DNA of 64,000 nt from Melieria omissa. Its lineage: Eukaryota; Arthropoda; Insecta; Diptera; Ulidiidae. Within the stretch, counting starts at the first letter, position 1. Every line of letters begins with the position of its first letter. The stretch lies in assembly GCA_963971225.1 (NCBI GenBank), contig OZ020269.1:16191921-16255920 (forward strand), given 5' to 3'. Below are positions 12,201 through 24,200 of the stretch, piece after piece. The notes beneath the pieces are model-generated. The model did not search any database, had not been told where the DNA came from, and saw only the letters and a list, made by a program, of their open reading frames with translations. The translations under genes were made by a program, and so were the position numbers.

Positions 12201-15200
12201 TATCAGGGGCTTTCAACAATGTCTCCACAGAGGCATTGTTGGAAGGCCTTGCATCAATTGGGGTGCACCCACCCATACAGGACTGGATTGGTAATCTGTT
12301 GAATTGCCGTACAGTGGTAGCGGAGTGGGGCGCAACAACCATGACGAGGAAGGCGAACAGGGGCACCCCCCAGGGGGGTGTGCTCTCTCCGTTACTATGG
12401 AATCTAGTCGTTAACAAGATCCTTTTAAAGTTGAGGGACGGGGGGCCAAGGCTAACCGCATATGCGGATGACCTCGCCGTTGTCGTCTCAGGCAGGTGTC
12501 TCACCTCAATGAGCCAAGTACTTGAGAGGACACTGAAAGTGATTAACAACTGGGCAAAGACTGTGGGACTGGAAACAAACCCAGACAAGACGGACTTAGT
12601 TCTTTTTACAACAAAGTACAAGATCCCAACCTGGCTTCCTCCCAAACTGAACAACACCACACTCACCCCCAAAACATCTACTAAGTACCTAGGAGTCATC
12701 TTGGATAATAAACTGTCGTGGAAATTGAATGTGGAAGACAGGAAAAGGAAAGCCTTGAACGCCTTATACGCTTGCAGGAAAATGCTCGGTAAGACTTGGG
12801 GCTTATCCCCCCGTCTCACACATTGGATTTACACTGCAGTGATTAGACCCATTATGCTCTACGGGATCATAGTATGGTGGACTGCGGTGGATAAGAAGAC
12901 CTATGCCAAAAGACTCGAGACTGTACAGAGAGCCGCTGGGTTGTGTATAACAGGCGCAATGCGCACCACTCCGACAGCGGCACTGGACAAAATCTTGGGA
13001 TTTTATCCAATTGGTCTGACTGCGAAAAGCGTCGCTAAAAAGGCGGCGCTTAGACTTAAGGTAACTGGACAGCTCACGCTACGACATTACGGCCACAGCA
13101 GGTTACACGCAGGGGTGAGCGAAAGCTCAGACTACGCCGTACCTCAAGCCAATTTCAACTTCAAACCCCACGTGATCCTAGAACCGGATGGGTGGCGACA
13201 GGGGCTCGAGCCCGGCCGTCAATCCTATAACCTGTTCACGGATGGATCCAAGATGACAGAGGGAGTGGGATCTGCAGTTTTCTGTCCGGAACTTGACCTT
13301 CAACAGTCTTTCCGGCTCCCGGACTACTGCAGCATCTTCCAAGCAGAGGTACACGCTGCCACAAGAGCGGCGCAACTAGCAATGGGTCGCACCCCTCCAG
13401 ACTCTCGAATAAACATCTATATCGACAGCCAAGCAGCCATAAAAGCAGCAGCTGGGGTATTGTCAAACTCGATATGCGTACGGAACTGCAAAACCAAATA
13501 ATTGGACGAACTCTGTCGCAACAGAGTGGTCACTATCTATTGGGTACCGGGTCACAAAGGAGTTGAGGGAAATGAGAAGGCTGATGCGCTCGCCAAAGCC
13601 GGGGCACGACTGCCTACGGTTAGCGAGCCAGACATCCATCCACCCCTCTCCACGCTCAAGACGGAAATAGAAGAGAATATGATTCGTGAAGCGGCGTCCA
13701 TGTGGGAGAGATCTACATCTCACAGGACAGCAAAAATCATGCTTCGCGAACATAATGTCAACAACACAGAGTTTGTACTATCACTCCGAAGAGATGATTG
13801 CAAACTATTGACCGGGATACTCACGGGACACTGTCTCACACCGTCCCACGCTGCCAAACTTGGCTTGGTACCAAGTGATGCATGCACAAGATGTGGTGAA
13901 GACAGTGCCAAGGGTACCCTGGAGCATTTGCTGTGCCACTGCCCTGCTCTCTACAGATCACGGGTCAGCTGCCTCGGATCCGCGTCGTTCCCTTCCTTGG
14001 AAAGAGTCGCGGAACAAAAAAGCAGCGACTTACTTAGATTTGGCAAAACGTTTTTGACTAACTACATACAGGTCTGAAGCTCCAGAACCTTTCTGGTACC
14101 ACTATGGACCAACATGGTCTATGTGAGACCCCCCGAGGGTCAGCCAGCCTAACCTACCTACCTAGTGTCTTCAATCGCATGTAGGGCGCAGCGGCAATGC
14201 CGTTCGAAAAAATTCTCGCTCACTCGTTCAGTAAGAATTCCAATAAAATGGCGATTAATGAAAAATAAAGCGATTTTTGTTAAATTTATTGGTAATTGAA
14301 ATTGTAATTATGCGCAATTGATGTGCGAAACACGTGCACGTTGAACGAACGTATTTGCATATTTTTTTTCCGCATGCCTAAGATTGCGGCGGCACACAGG
14401 ATTTTTCAATAACGACATTCTGCAGCTACAAAAAAGTGTACAAAACAGTGCACTTATGACTATGTATGTATGTGTGTCAGTAGGTATGTGAGTGCGTACA
14501 TGAATTCGAAATATTAAGCAACTAATTAGATGCAAATAGGAGCCAAAAAAACAAAGGAAATTAATAATTAATGAAAATTGACAGCTGCTAATAAGAGCAG
14601 GTGGATGGATGAATGAATGTATGTAAATCTCTTTGCGAATATGTGATAGTGTATGCCTGGAAGTGATACAAGTATACTATATACAGTGGCGCACGTGGAA
14701 GGGCGAGAGGGGTTGCTGATATAAGATATGGTTCCAAATGGTATTGGGCTCAAAAGTTTTACGCAAAACAACCCCCAAAATGAAATCCTTTGTGCGCCAC
14801 TGACTATATATATATGAAATCATTAAATAGTACAATTTTTTTAGTTGACTTAAAAAACTGAAAGTGAATGTATTCAGTCGCTTGGAAATGAATTCGAAAT
14901 GGAATTGTTTTTTAAGTAATATAAAGGTTTTTAAACAATTTTTGTATGGCACTTTAATCGAAATTTAATTGTTTTTTTAGTAATATTAAAGAATTAAAAA
15001 ATATGTTAAAGACACTTTAATTAAGAGCGGCATTATGTAGTTAAGTAATGAAAATATAACAAAAATATTGTGTAGTAGGAAAAAATTTGTAATCCAGTGG
15101 CTAAAGGAAAATTTAAAAGCTCTGACTAAGTGACCAACTAGTGAAACATTATATTTAGTTTTCTATTTATCTCATTCCATCTGTTTATTTTCATTATAAC

Positions 15201-18200
15201 TAGGGCATTAAAACTGGGACAATGCGATCGACACCGTCCAAAGGACTCTACGCCCTGCTCCACTTTCTCCCTGTTGATCTCTTCGGTAAACAAGCGGCAA
15301 CCCTCTCTGCAGTGAGACTAAATACCATTAATGAATGGACTCGTACTGATTTCGGTTACTGCCGGATTGTAGGTAGTTCACCTGACCTACGTGACAACAT
15401 AGATTACTCGTTACCACCATTTGTTTTCGACTCTAAATTTTTAATCCTCATACCTCATAGACAGGTGTGGGAACAAGACACGGTTTCGAAAACTGGAGTA
15501 TGTTCAAGGTATCAACCACATCAAAAGTGGTTGCTCTTTGCCGCTCCCTACTAAATGAGATAGGGTAAATATGTGCACAACATTACCCTTGTCCGGGTAT
15601 CAGTAGTAACTGCGTAGCTGGTGAGCTTGCCAGACGTGGCACCACCCTCCCGTACTTCAACATAACTGTTACGACATGCATTCCTCTTGCTTCCTGTAAA
15701 CTAAAAATCTGCTCCCTCTTCCTCCATATGGCCAACAGGCAATGGCAAGAGGAGAACACATGCACCATAACCAAACAGCTCTGGCCTATTTTTAATCTTA
15801 GGCGCACAAGAAGCACTTCTTTCGCTTAGTAGACAGCACATTGGCACCATCGGCGTAATCCTGACCGGCCACTGTCTTTTCGAACGTCATGCTTTCAGAC
15901 TAGGCGTCAACACATGGGACTTCTGCCGAAGTTGTCACAATAAAGAGGGGGAGGAATCTATTAGTCATCTTCTCTGCAACTGCCCGGCTCTTTCTAGACG
16001 AAGATGGAAAACCCCTGGCTCTCCTTTCTTCGACAACTTGAATGACCTCAGTTCAGCTAGTATCAAAAGCTTGCTTGAGTTCATCCACACTTGGAAATGG
16101 CTTGAATAGGCTTCTCGACTTGCAGTTAGACAGATCTTTCAACTTGTGGTATCACAACGGGCTCGTTCCGTGGCTTAAGTGAGTCTCAGGGCAAGTCCCA
16201 TGCCAAGGCAGCCACTATAACCTAACCTAACCTAACCTAACCTAACCTAACCTAACCTAACCTAACCTATATGTTTATTTTGCACATTAATCGGAGACCG
16301 TCAGTAACTATTATGGCACTTTTTTTGAAAAAGAAATTCACACTAAATGAATCATCAGAATTATGTAATCAATATTTTATATTTAAATCTAATTCTTCAC
16401 TTTTCATTCCTCTACTTTTTGTTGCTCTATTTTTTATTGTCATATTCTCTTCCTCAATATTCAATTTTAACTCCTTTCAAATCACTTCCGCAGTCTATTC
16501 GCTTTCGCAATTATTCATAAAATAGCATTGTAGCCGCAATCAAATTGAGACATGCTTTTGCACTCTTCACAAAACACGGACATCATTATCCTTGAACAAT
16601 TTCTACAATACCCACACACCCTAAACAAAACCACCAACAACAGCAAAATCATCTCTCGTCTCGTGTGGGCGACGATTTTCGAACGCGCGCTCACAATTTA
16701 AACAATAACAAATAAACGAATTGCAATTGGCGTAAACTTACTTGTCAACAACCAGCTTAGTGAACACCAAATCCCGTTTATAATAGACTGGATTGTTGTG
16801 TTCATGATTCACGGCTTTGTCCATAAGCGGATGCGAGCGTATGAAGTTCAGCACCGTATCGGGCAGATTTGAGGTATCGTTAACACAGGTGCCGGGCCGA
16901 GGATCCGGAACGCGCGAATTCAACACCGGCAGCCAAGCCGAGTTCGACGATGATTGTTCCTTGAATTTGCCTGTAAACAATTTTACAAATATTACAAATA
17001 TGACAAAAACATGATAGAAGAAGAAGACAAGACAGTAAATGCGAAAAAGGTAAAAGGGAAAAAAATGCGTTACAAGTAACAAATAAATAGCAACAAATCT
17101 TGACGATACAATTGCGTTTGTGGTCCACAACTGCTACGCAATGCTTATTGCTTTCACGAGTCGCAAGCAGCCAGCACAGATAATCCCAAAACAATTAAAT
17201 AAATTTCCCACAATAAAACGAAAATACTCACAACACATCGACACAATGGCGAAACAAAATTGTATGTAAACGGTGCTGAGGCAAAATGCTGAGAAATTCA
17301 ATGTGTGTGTTATAGGGTTGTCGAAAAAGTCTATGCGAATTTTGTTAGTCTACACTTGGATGTTTGAAAAGTGTCTTCAGAAATATTTTTTTTAAGATTC
17401 GTCATTAGGTGGACTAAGCCAACTTATGCTGAGATAACCTTTTTTGTTTTTCAGAATATTGCAACAGATATCGTTGATGATGTTGATGATGAAAAGTTGA
17501 AAAAGCTTTGTTAGAAAGTTTTAATGTACAATTCATAAAGTCGGAATATACATTTGCTGTTTTAACTGCCACTTGCGGCCACTTTGTTTGAGGTGTGTAA
17601 TTGTGGTGTTGTTGTTGTTGTGATTTTTGAACCTGATAGCGAAAATGTATGACTTCATTAAGGTAACAAGCAAATATGTTAATCCTCGCATTAGCTGTTA
17701 TGTGCGTTCAAGAAAGTTGACCCGTTTCAAAAAGTAGCGCGCCCGACCGGTAGTTCCACTAATTCACCAACGAACATTGTCTACAAAGAATTCTCTTCCA
17801 CTCCTGTTTCACTCTTTTCACACCTAACACACACTCACACACAGCCACAGACATCAGTGGGGACGACACCAACAAGATTTATTAGCGCTGAAGACAGCAG
17901 TGTCCCAGTATTTTTTGTGTCCCCGGTACAACTAAATTGATTAAAAAATTTCCAGTTATTTAGGCGAAACGATTTGCAGGCCGAATTTCTAAACAAATTT
18001 CAAATATTTTAAGTCGGATAAGCTTTGCATTTGAAGATTGCAAATTGAGACCGGAATGACTAACTTTGTATTCGAAGTAAGTCGAGCAAAGCTTGAAAAA
18101 TGGAACGAAGTATTCCTCTGAATGTTCAAATCTTTCAGACTAGAATCACTAACTTTTTGCATTTAAAAACTCGATTTGAGTTAAGTCTGAAGAAACGAAC

Positions 18201-21200
18201 GAAGTTTGCCTCTGAACTTTCAAAGTATTTCAAACCAGAATAAATGTATTTGCTTTCAAGAGAACTCGAGTTGAGCCGAGCCTGAGGAAGGAGAGAAAGT
18301 TTGCTTCAGAATTGTCAAATCTGTCTTTTCATTCAAAGAACTCGGTTTGAGCTGAGCCTGAGGAATGTGGGAAAGTTTACTTCAGAATTGTTAAATCTTT
18401 CAGTACACAATGACTAACTTTCCATTCGAAGAAACTTGCATTCAAAGAACTCGATTTGAGCGTCTAAGTTTTCATTCAATAAACTCGACTTGAGCTGAGC
18501 CTGAGGAAGGTGAGACAGTTTGCCTCAGATTTGTCAATTATTTCAAACCAGAATGACTAACTTTGCATTCAAAGAATTCGAATTGAGCTGAGCCTGAGGA
18601 AGGAGAGAAAGTTTGCTTAAAAATTGTCAAATCTTTCAAGACACAATACTAACTTTCCATTCGAAGAAACTTGCATTCAAAGAACTCGACTTGAGCCTCT
18701 AACTCTTCATTCAAAGAACTCGACTTGAGCTGAGCTTGAGGGAGGTAAGACAGTTTGCCTCAGCTTTGTCAATTATTTCAAACCAGAATGACTAAGTTTA
18801 CATTCAAAGAACTCGGTTTGAGCTGAGCCTGAGGAAGGAAAGAAAGTTTACTTCAGAATTGTTAAATCTTTCAGGACACAATGACTAACTTTCCATTCGA
18901 AGAAACTTGCATTTAAAGAACTCGACTTGAGCGTCTAACTTTTCATTCAAAGAATTCGCCTGAGGAAGGTGAGACAGTTTGCTCAGATTTGCCAAACAAC
19001 ATTTGCTACAAAACCTAAAAGGTTTCTTTTCTAGGAGAAACCTATGAGAATTGGATTACCAAATAAAAAGTTGTATTGTTTTATTATTTTTTATTATATA
19101 AATGATTTTTTTTTACATTAAAAATTTTAAAATCATATTTTTAATTAAAATTATAATTTTAGTATCAGTTCGTCAAAACAGAAAAAACCCATCAACTTTC
19201 TTGATAACCCAATTTTTTTTCAGAGCACTAGTAGACTTTTGATGTATTGTTTAGTGTAGCCAAGTGGCGAGCAAAGAGGATGGGAAGCGTAGTTTGCGCG
19301 GCGACAAAGCGATCCAACGTTAACAAAAACACACACACACACACGCACAAGTAGACCGACAAAGAAGCGGATCAGGCGACAAACGACACAGTAAAGCACT
19401 TTGTCGCATACGAGTATGTATGTGTGCCTCTGTGTGTGTGTTAGTGTGGTGGATATGAAAACGGAAATGCTACGCTGGCGTGTGGATTGTGGTTGCGTAG
19501 GTGAGCTGCTCGGCAGCTGAGCAGGCGGCAACGGGAAGATAGCACAGGATATTCATAATCCATCAAAATGGATTTTCTAATGCGATTTGTGTACTTTTTT
19601 TCTAACGGTTGCTTTGCGCTCTTTTGGGTGTTGCCACTTGTGAAGTGGAAGTGCAGCAACTCAGCAACTCAAGTGAAACACGCATGCAAACGAAACAACA
19701 AAATGGGTAGTGCGGATGTTGTGTGTGTGTGTGATTTATGTACATGTGTGTGCTTTGGTTACTCGATACAAAATGTATATGTGGTGCTCATATTTTAGTG
19801 TTGTTGCATAAATCTGTGCGATAGCATCGCATGACACTTGGGGGTTGCCGCTGCGGCAGCTGGCGTCGAGCGTTCTTGGTTGAAATCGGGTTGTAGTTGT
19901 GCCGTTATTGAACGGAATAAATGTGAAATTTGCAAACAAAATGCTCAAAGGATTGCAGCTTTGATTGTGGTGTGTGTGTGTGTGCGCTGCTGGGTGTTTC
20001 CAATAAAAATTTTACAAGTAGATGTATTTGTTTATAAGTTTTTATAAGTTTCACGGCCGCCTTTTGGGGTTAGTAAGGATGAGCTTCTTGACTGGGTTCT
20101 GCAGTTTTGTGCCGATTTTGAGTGACAGTTTTGGAAGCTTTTTTTTGATGGTCTGGTATATGGTCTAGTTTGAAATTTTGTCTTTCAAAATTTCTCAGTG
20201 ATATTTGAGTTCTAATGCAGTAAGAACTAAAAATAGACTTTTTTTGGAAAGTTGTCTTGCAAAGCTTCTTTTTTAGGTTTGCTTTTGTAAGATTTAAACC
20301 TATGATCCTCTGATCCTCTGTGTTCTTGAGAACTTAACAATGAGCTACGAAGTCTGTCCTAGTTTACTTTTAAAAAGTTGCTCTGTGAAATTGTTGTTTT
20401 TTAGTATTACTTTTGTCGATATTGAATCTCATGAGCCTCTAATCGACTTCGGTTCTAATCGACTACTTCTAGAAAGTTGTTCTCTGAAATTTTTTTCTTA
20501 GTGCCATTTGTGTAGATATTGAATCCCATGACTCTTTGACTTCTGTTCTGATGAACTAACTGTTGAACCATGACATTTAGTCCAGTTTTCTCTTAGAAAA
20601 TTATTCTGTGAAATTGTATTCTTAGGGTTACTAGTGTTGAAATTGAGTCCCAGGATCCTCTCACTTCTATTCTGATGGACTAACTCGTTAGCTAGTTACG
20701 CCCTCTAGTCTAGTTTACTCTAAGAAAGTCGTTCTGCGAAATTGTTTTCTTAGTGTTACTAGTGTCGAAATTGAGTTTCATGATCCTCTGATTTCTGTTC
20801 TAATGGAGTAACAGTTGAACCATGATGTCTAGTTTACTCTAAGAGAGTTGTCCTGCGAAATTGTTTTCTTAGTGTTACTTCTGGCGAGTCCCATGATCCT
20901 CTGACTACTGTTTTAATCGACTACTCCTAGAAAGTTGTTCCGTGAAATTGTATTCTTAGGGTTACTAGTGTTGAAATTGAATCCCAGGACCCTCTGACTT
21001 CTGTTCTGATGGACTAACTGTTGAACCATGATGTCTAGTTTAGTCTAAGAAAGTTGTTCTGTGAAATTTTGTTTAGTATTACTTGTGTTGAGATTGAATC
21101 CCATGATCCTCTGACTTCTGTTTTAATCGACTACTCCTAGAAAGTTGTTCCGTGAAATTGTTTTCTCAGTGCTACTTGTGTCGATATTGAACCCCATGAC

Positions 21201-24200
21201 CCTCTGACTTCTGTTCTGATGGACTAACGGTTGAACCATGATGTCTAGTTTACTCTAAGAAAGTTATCCTGCGAAATTTTTGTTAGTATTACTTGTGTCG
21301 AGATTGAATTCCATTATCCTCTGACTTCTAATAGACTAACTGTTGAACCATGACGTCAAGTCCAGTTTACTCACAGAAATTTGTTACGTGAAATTGTTTT
21401 CTTAGTCTTACTTGAAATTGTTGCGAAATTCAAACCCAACACTTGTTCTAATTTACTAACGTACTACTAACGAAGACCTACGACCTGTGGTGTAGTTCTA
21501 ATCTTGAAAAGTTGTCTTTTGAATTTCCATACACGATTTCACATAGAAATATTGCTTTCAAATATTTTGACTATAAAAAAATAACATCAAAAATATTTAA
21601 AAAATAACACTGCATCTTTCACACCGGGAAAAATCCATATGGGCGTGAAACTAGAGACCAAATACTGCGTAGGCAGTTTTTCGTTTCTACATCCTTTGTC
21701 CTTTTAAAAGGACTTCAAAATTTTGAAAGGGATACAAATAAAAAAAAATTTGATTTTTTATCTATTTATAAAAAAGTATATGAAAAAGGTCCTTTGAAAA
21801 TTTTAATCTTTTATATCCTTGAAAATTTGTATGGAATTTTCTTAAAAAAAAAGTGTGTTAAAACCCAAAATCTCATTGATCACGTGTCACAGTTTCATTA
21901 CTCTAACTTTATTGGTTCGAAAGTTATTAACAAAAAGACGGAAGCTGCAATTCTAATGAAGTACAAAAATTATAATTTATTTGAGTATCCTTATTTTAAA
22001 TAATAAAAAGATACAAAATCAATTATAATTGAACAGCTACTCTGAAAAAGAAATTTTGATATGAAAAATCCGAATTAATCTTTTCCAAATTATATAAAAA
22101 TTCAGAAGAGTCGGAAAAATAGGATCGAACGCTGATTTCTTACCTAATATTAGCTTAAATCTTGACTTGAAAAGGTATCCTTTAAAATTAAGTTAAAGAT
22201 TAAAATAGAATTTGATGCGAGGTGGATGACTACAATCAAAATCAACTAAGAGACTAACTAGAGTCTACGCGAAAATTTTATCCGTTTAAGAGAGAGAAGA
22301 TGCCATACTCGTAGATCACAAGGCCCGAATAGGTAATTTTTGTTTTTCTGCCCAATCCATCAATAAAAAAGAATACTTAAACATTTTCTACTACAACCTT
22401 CCGAAATTCAAATTAAAGTGAAAATAAATTTAAAAACAATTTCCACAAATTCCAAGCAATAAAAATTCTTAATAAAAATGCATTGCGTAATCTTACCGTT
22501 GAAGGCCGACTGTACTTCGTTGATATGGAAACTGCACACTGCTGAGCCAATTAGGCCGTTGGTGCTGGTCGTGAAGGTCGCATAGAAACGCGTCTTATCC
22601 ATGGGCAGCTGATAGACCGACTGTATCTCGTTGAAGTAGAATGGGAATTCGCCCGAGATGCTGCAATTCAGTCGCGCCTTCAGGTAGGTGGCCCAGTTGT
22701 GCGCTAACAGATTTTTGCCGCCCACATCCTTCTTGCAGACACGTGCAATACGCGAATAGACCGCCTTGCCGCAATTGATGTACTCGACGGCCGTCTCGCG
22801 GAAGAAAAAGTACACATAATCGCCAATATCGAAGGAGCCAACGAAATTCGGTTCTGTCAAAGTAAAAAAAAGGGAATCAATTAAGAAACGTTTTAACAAA
22901 GCTTGAGAGTAAAATATAATCCTTTTCATGCGATTTGATTTATCTTGGCGACTTATGGCTTTTGTGGCTAAGCAGCGAGTCAGCTGCTGCTGCTCGTGTT
23001 GTATTATCAAATTCATTGCGTACTCAAGCGATTTCGCTTGGCCGCTCAAGTTGCTGCGCGTTGCCGTGTCGGGCGCGCTTTACAGCTTTTAATTAATTTT
23101 CAAGCTCAACTCGACGCGCTCGCACTAATTGTATTAGCTGCGCCTTTCAAGTGAGCTGCGCTGCGCCCATTGTCACTCGTCGTTGGGTGTTGCCGTTGCT
23201 TTCAGCTTTTATTAGTGTCGCTTGTGGATAATGCAATATTTTCGCTGCGATTTTCGAGCTTCGAGCTGAAGAACATAATTTAATGAAATTTTGCATAACG
23301 TTTTTTTGTGTTTTGTACTTTTCAACTTTTACAAGTGTTGATTTATTTTCAAGTATTTGCTTATTTTTGTTTTTGTACGCTCGCCTGTCTTCTTACCAAC
23401 CAAAGATGTTTTCTTTGTTTGTTATAAACACAATTTTCACACGCAATCTGTACAGTGGCGACAGGAAATTGTTGGAAGAAAATAAAAATTTTTGTATAAA
23501 TTTAACTTTTGAAACTTTTGCTAACTTATCAAAAACTACAATGAAATTTTTTGCATATGAAATTGTTGGACCCAAATTTTGTTCTAAATTTAACTTGAAA
23601 CTTTTGCTAACTTATAAAAACTAAAATAACATCTTTTGCATATGAAATTGTTGGACAAAATGTTTCTCTAAGCTTTACTTGACTAACTTTACTTGCTAAG
23701 TTATCAAAAATAATAATAATAACACTTTTTGGACATGAACTAAGTTAAAATAAACCAGACAATCTAACTTTAATCATAAATTAACCCTGTCCGCAATCAA
23801 TCTATATTCATATATAATTTAAATCGAAGCATAATCAAACGTAAGACCCGTAAAAAATAAGACCCGTCTGAAATTACAGACAGTGAAATATGTAGATTTT
23901 GCATGGAGGATGACGAGACTTCCATACACCTGATCACTGAATGTTCGGCCTTAATTCATGCAAGAAAGAAGGCACTAGGCAAGGAACTATTACAGACTAC
24001 TTGTCTATCTGAAATTGATCTCGCCAGAATCAAAATGTTCTTTGAGAAAATAGGAGGAAATAGTCTCTTCTACTACTGAACTCGAGCAAGGCACAATAGT
24101 TCAAAATGAACGCAGTGCCAGTATTTCTGAATCTTGAGGAATATTTTAACCAACCTTAATTCAACTTTCAAACAAGTAGATCTAAAAAATCAACCATGAG

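Larger units (their letters stand above)
8607..14162 (+). mobile_element. Full-length LOA-clade non-LTR retrotransposon (5556 bp)
   Basis: Order: 5' UTR (8607 to ~8904), ORF1 (8905-10533), ORF2 with endonuclease, reverse transcriptase and RNase H (10478-14077), short 3' UTR ending in CCTAACCTACCTACCTA. Flanked by a perfect 13-bp target duplication. ORF2 with an apurinic endonuclease plus RNase H, and an ORF1 without zinc knuckles but with a DUF4780-like region, fit the LOA/Bilbo clade. It is clearly GC-richer than the intron around it. The exact duplication and nearly intact frames suggest a recent insertion, although one stop in ORF2 would block a full product. Confidence 0.95.

Noticed and set aside
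13502..14077. Separate gene after ORF2
   Set aside because: Same frame as ORF2, completes its RNase H and C-terminal zinc motif; split only by one stop codon.
16217..16269. AACCT/TTAGG repeats resembling insect telomere repeat
   Set aside because: They form the 3' tail of a LINE copy with a target duplication right after them, and the same tail ends the SINEs. Flies do not use TTAGG telomeres.
17313..17345. Mariner-type end
   Set aside because: Only one end-like sequence; no partner or transposase piece found nearby.
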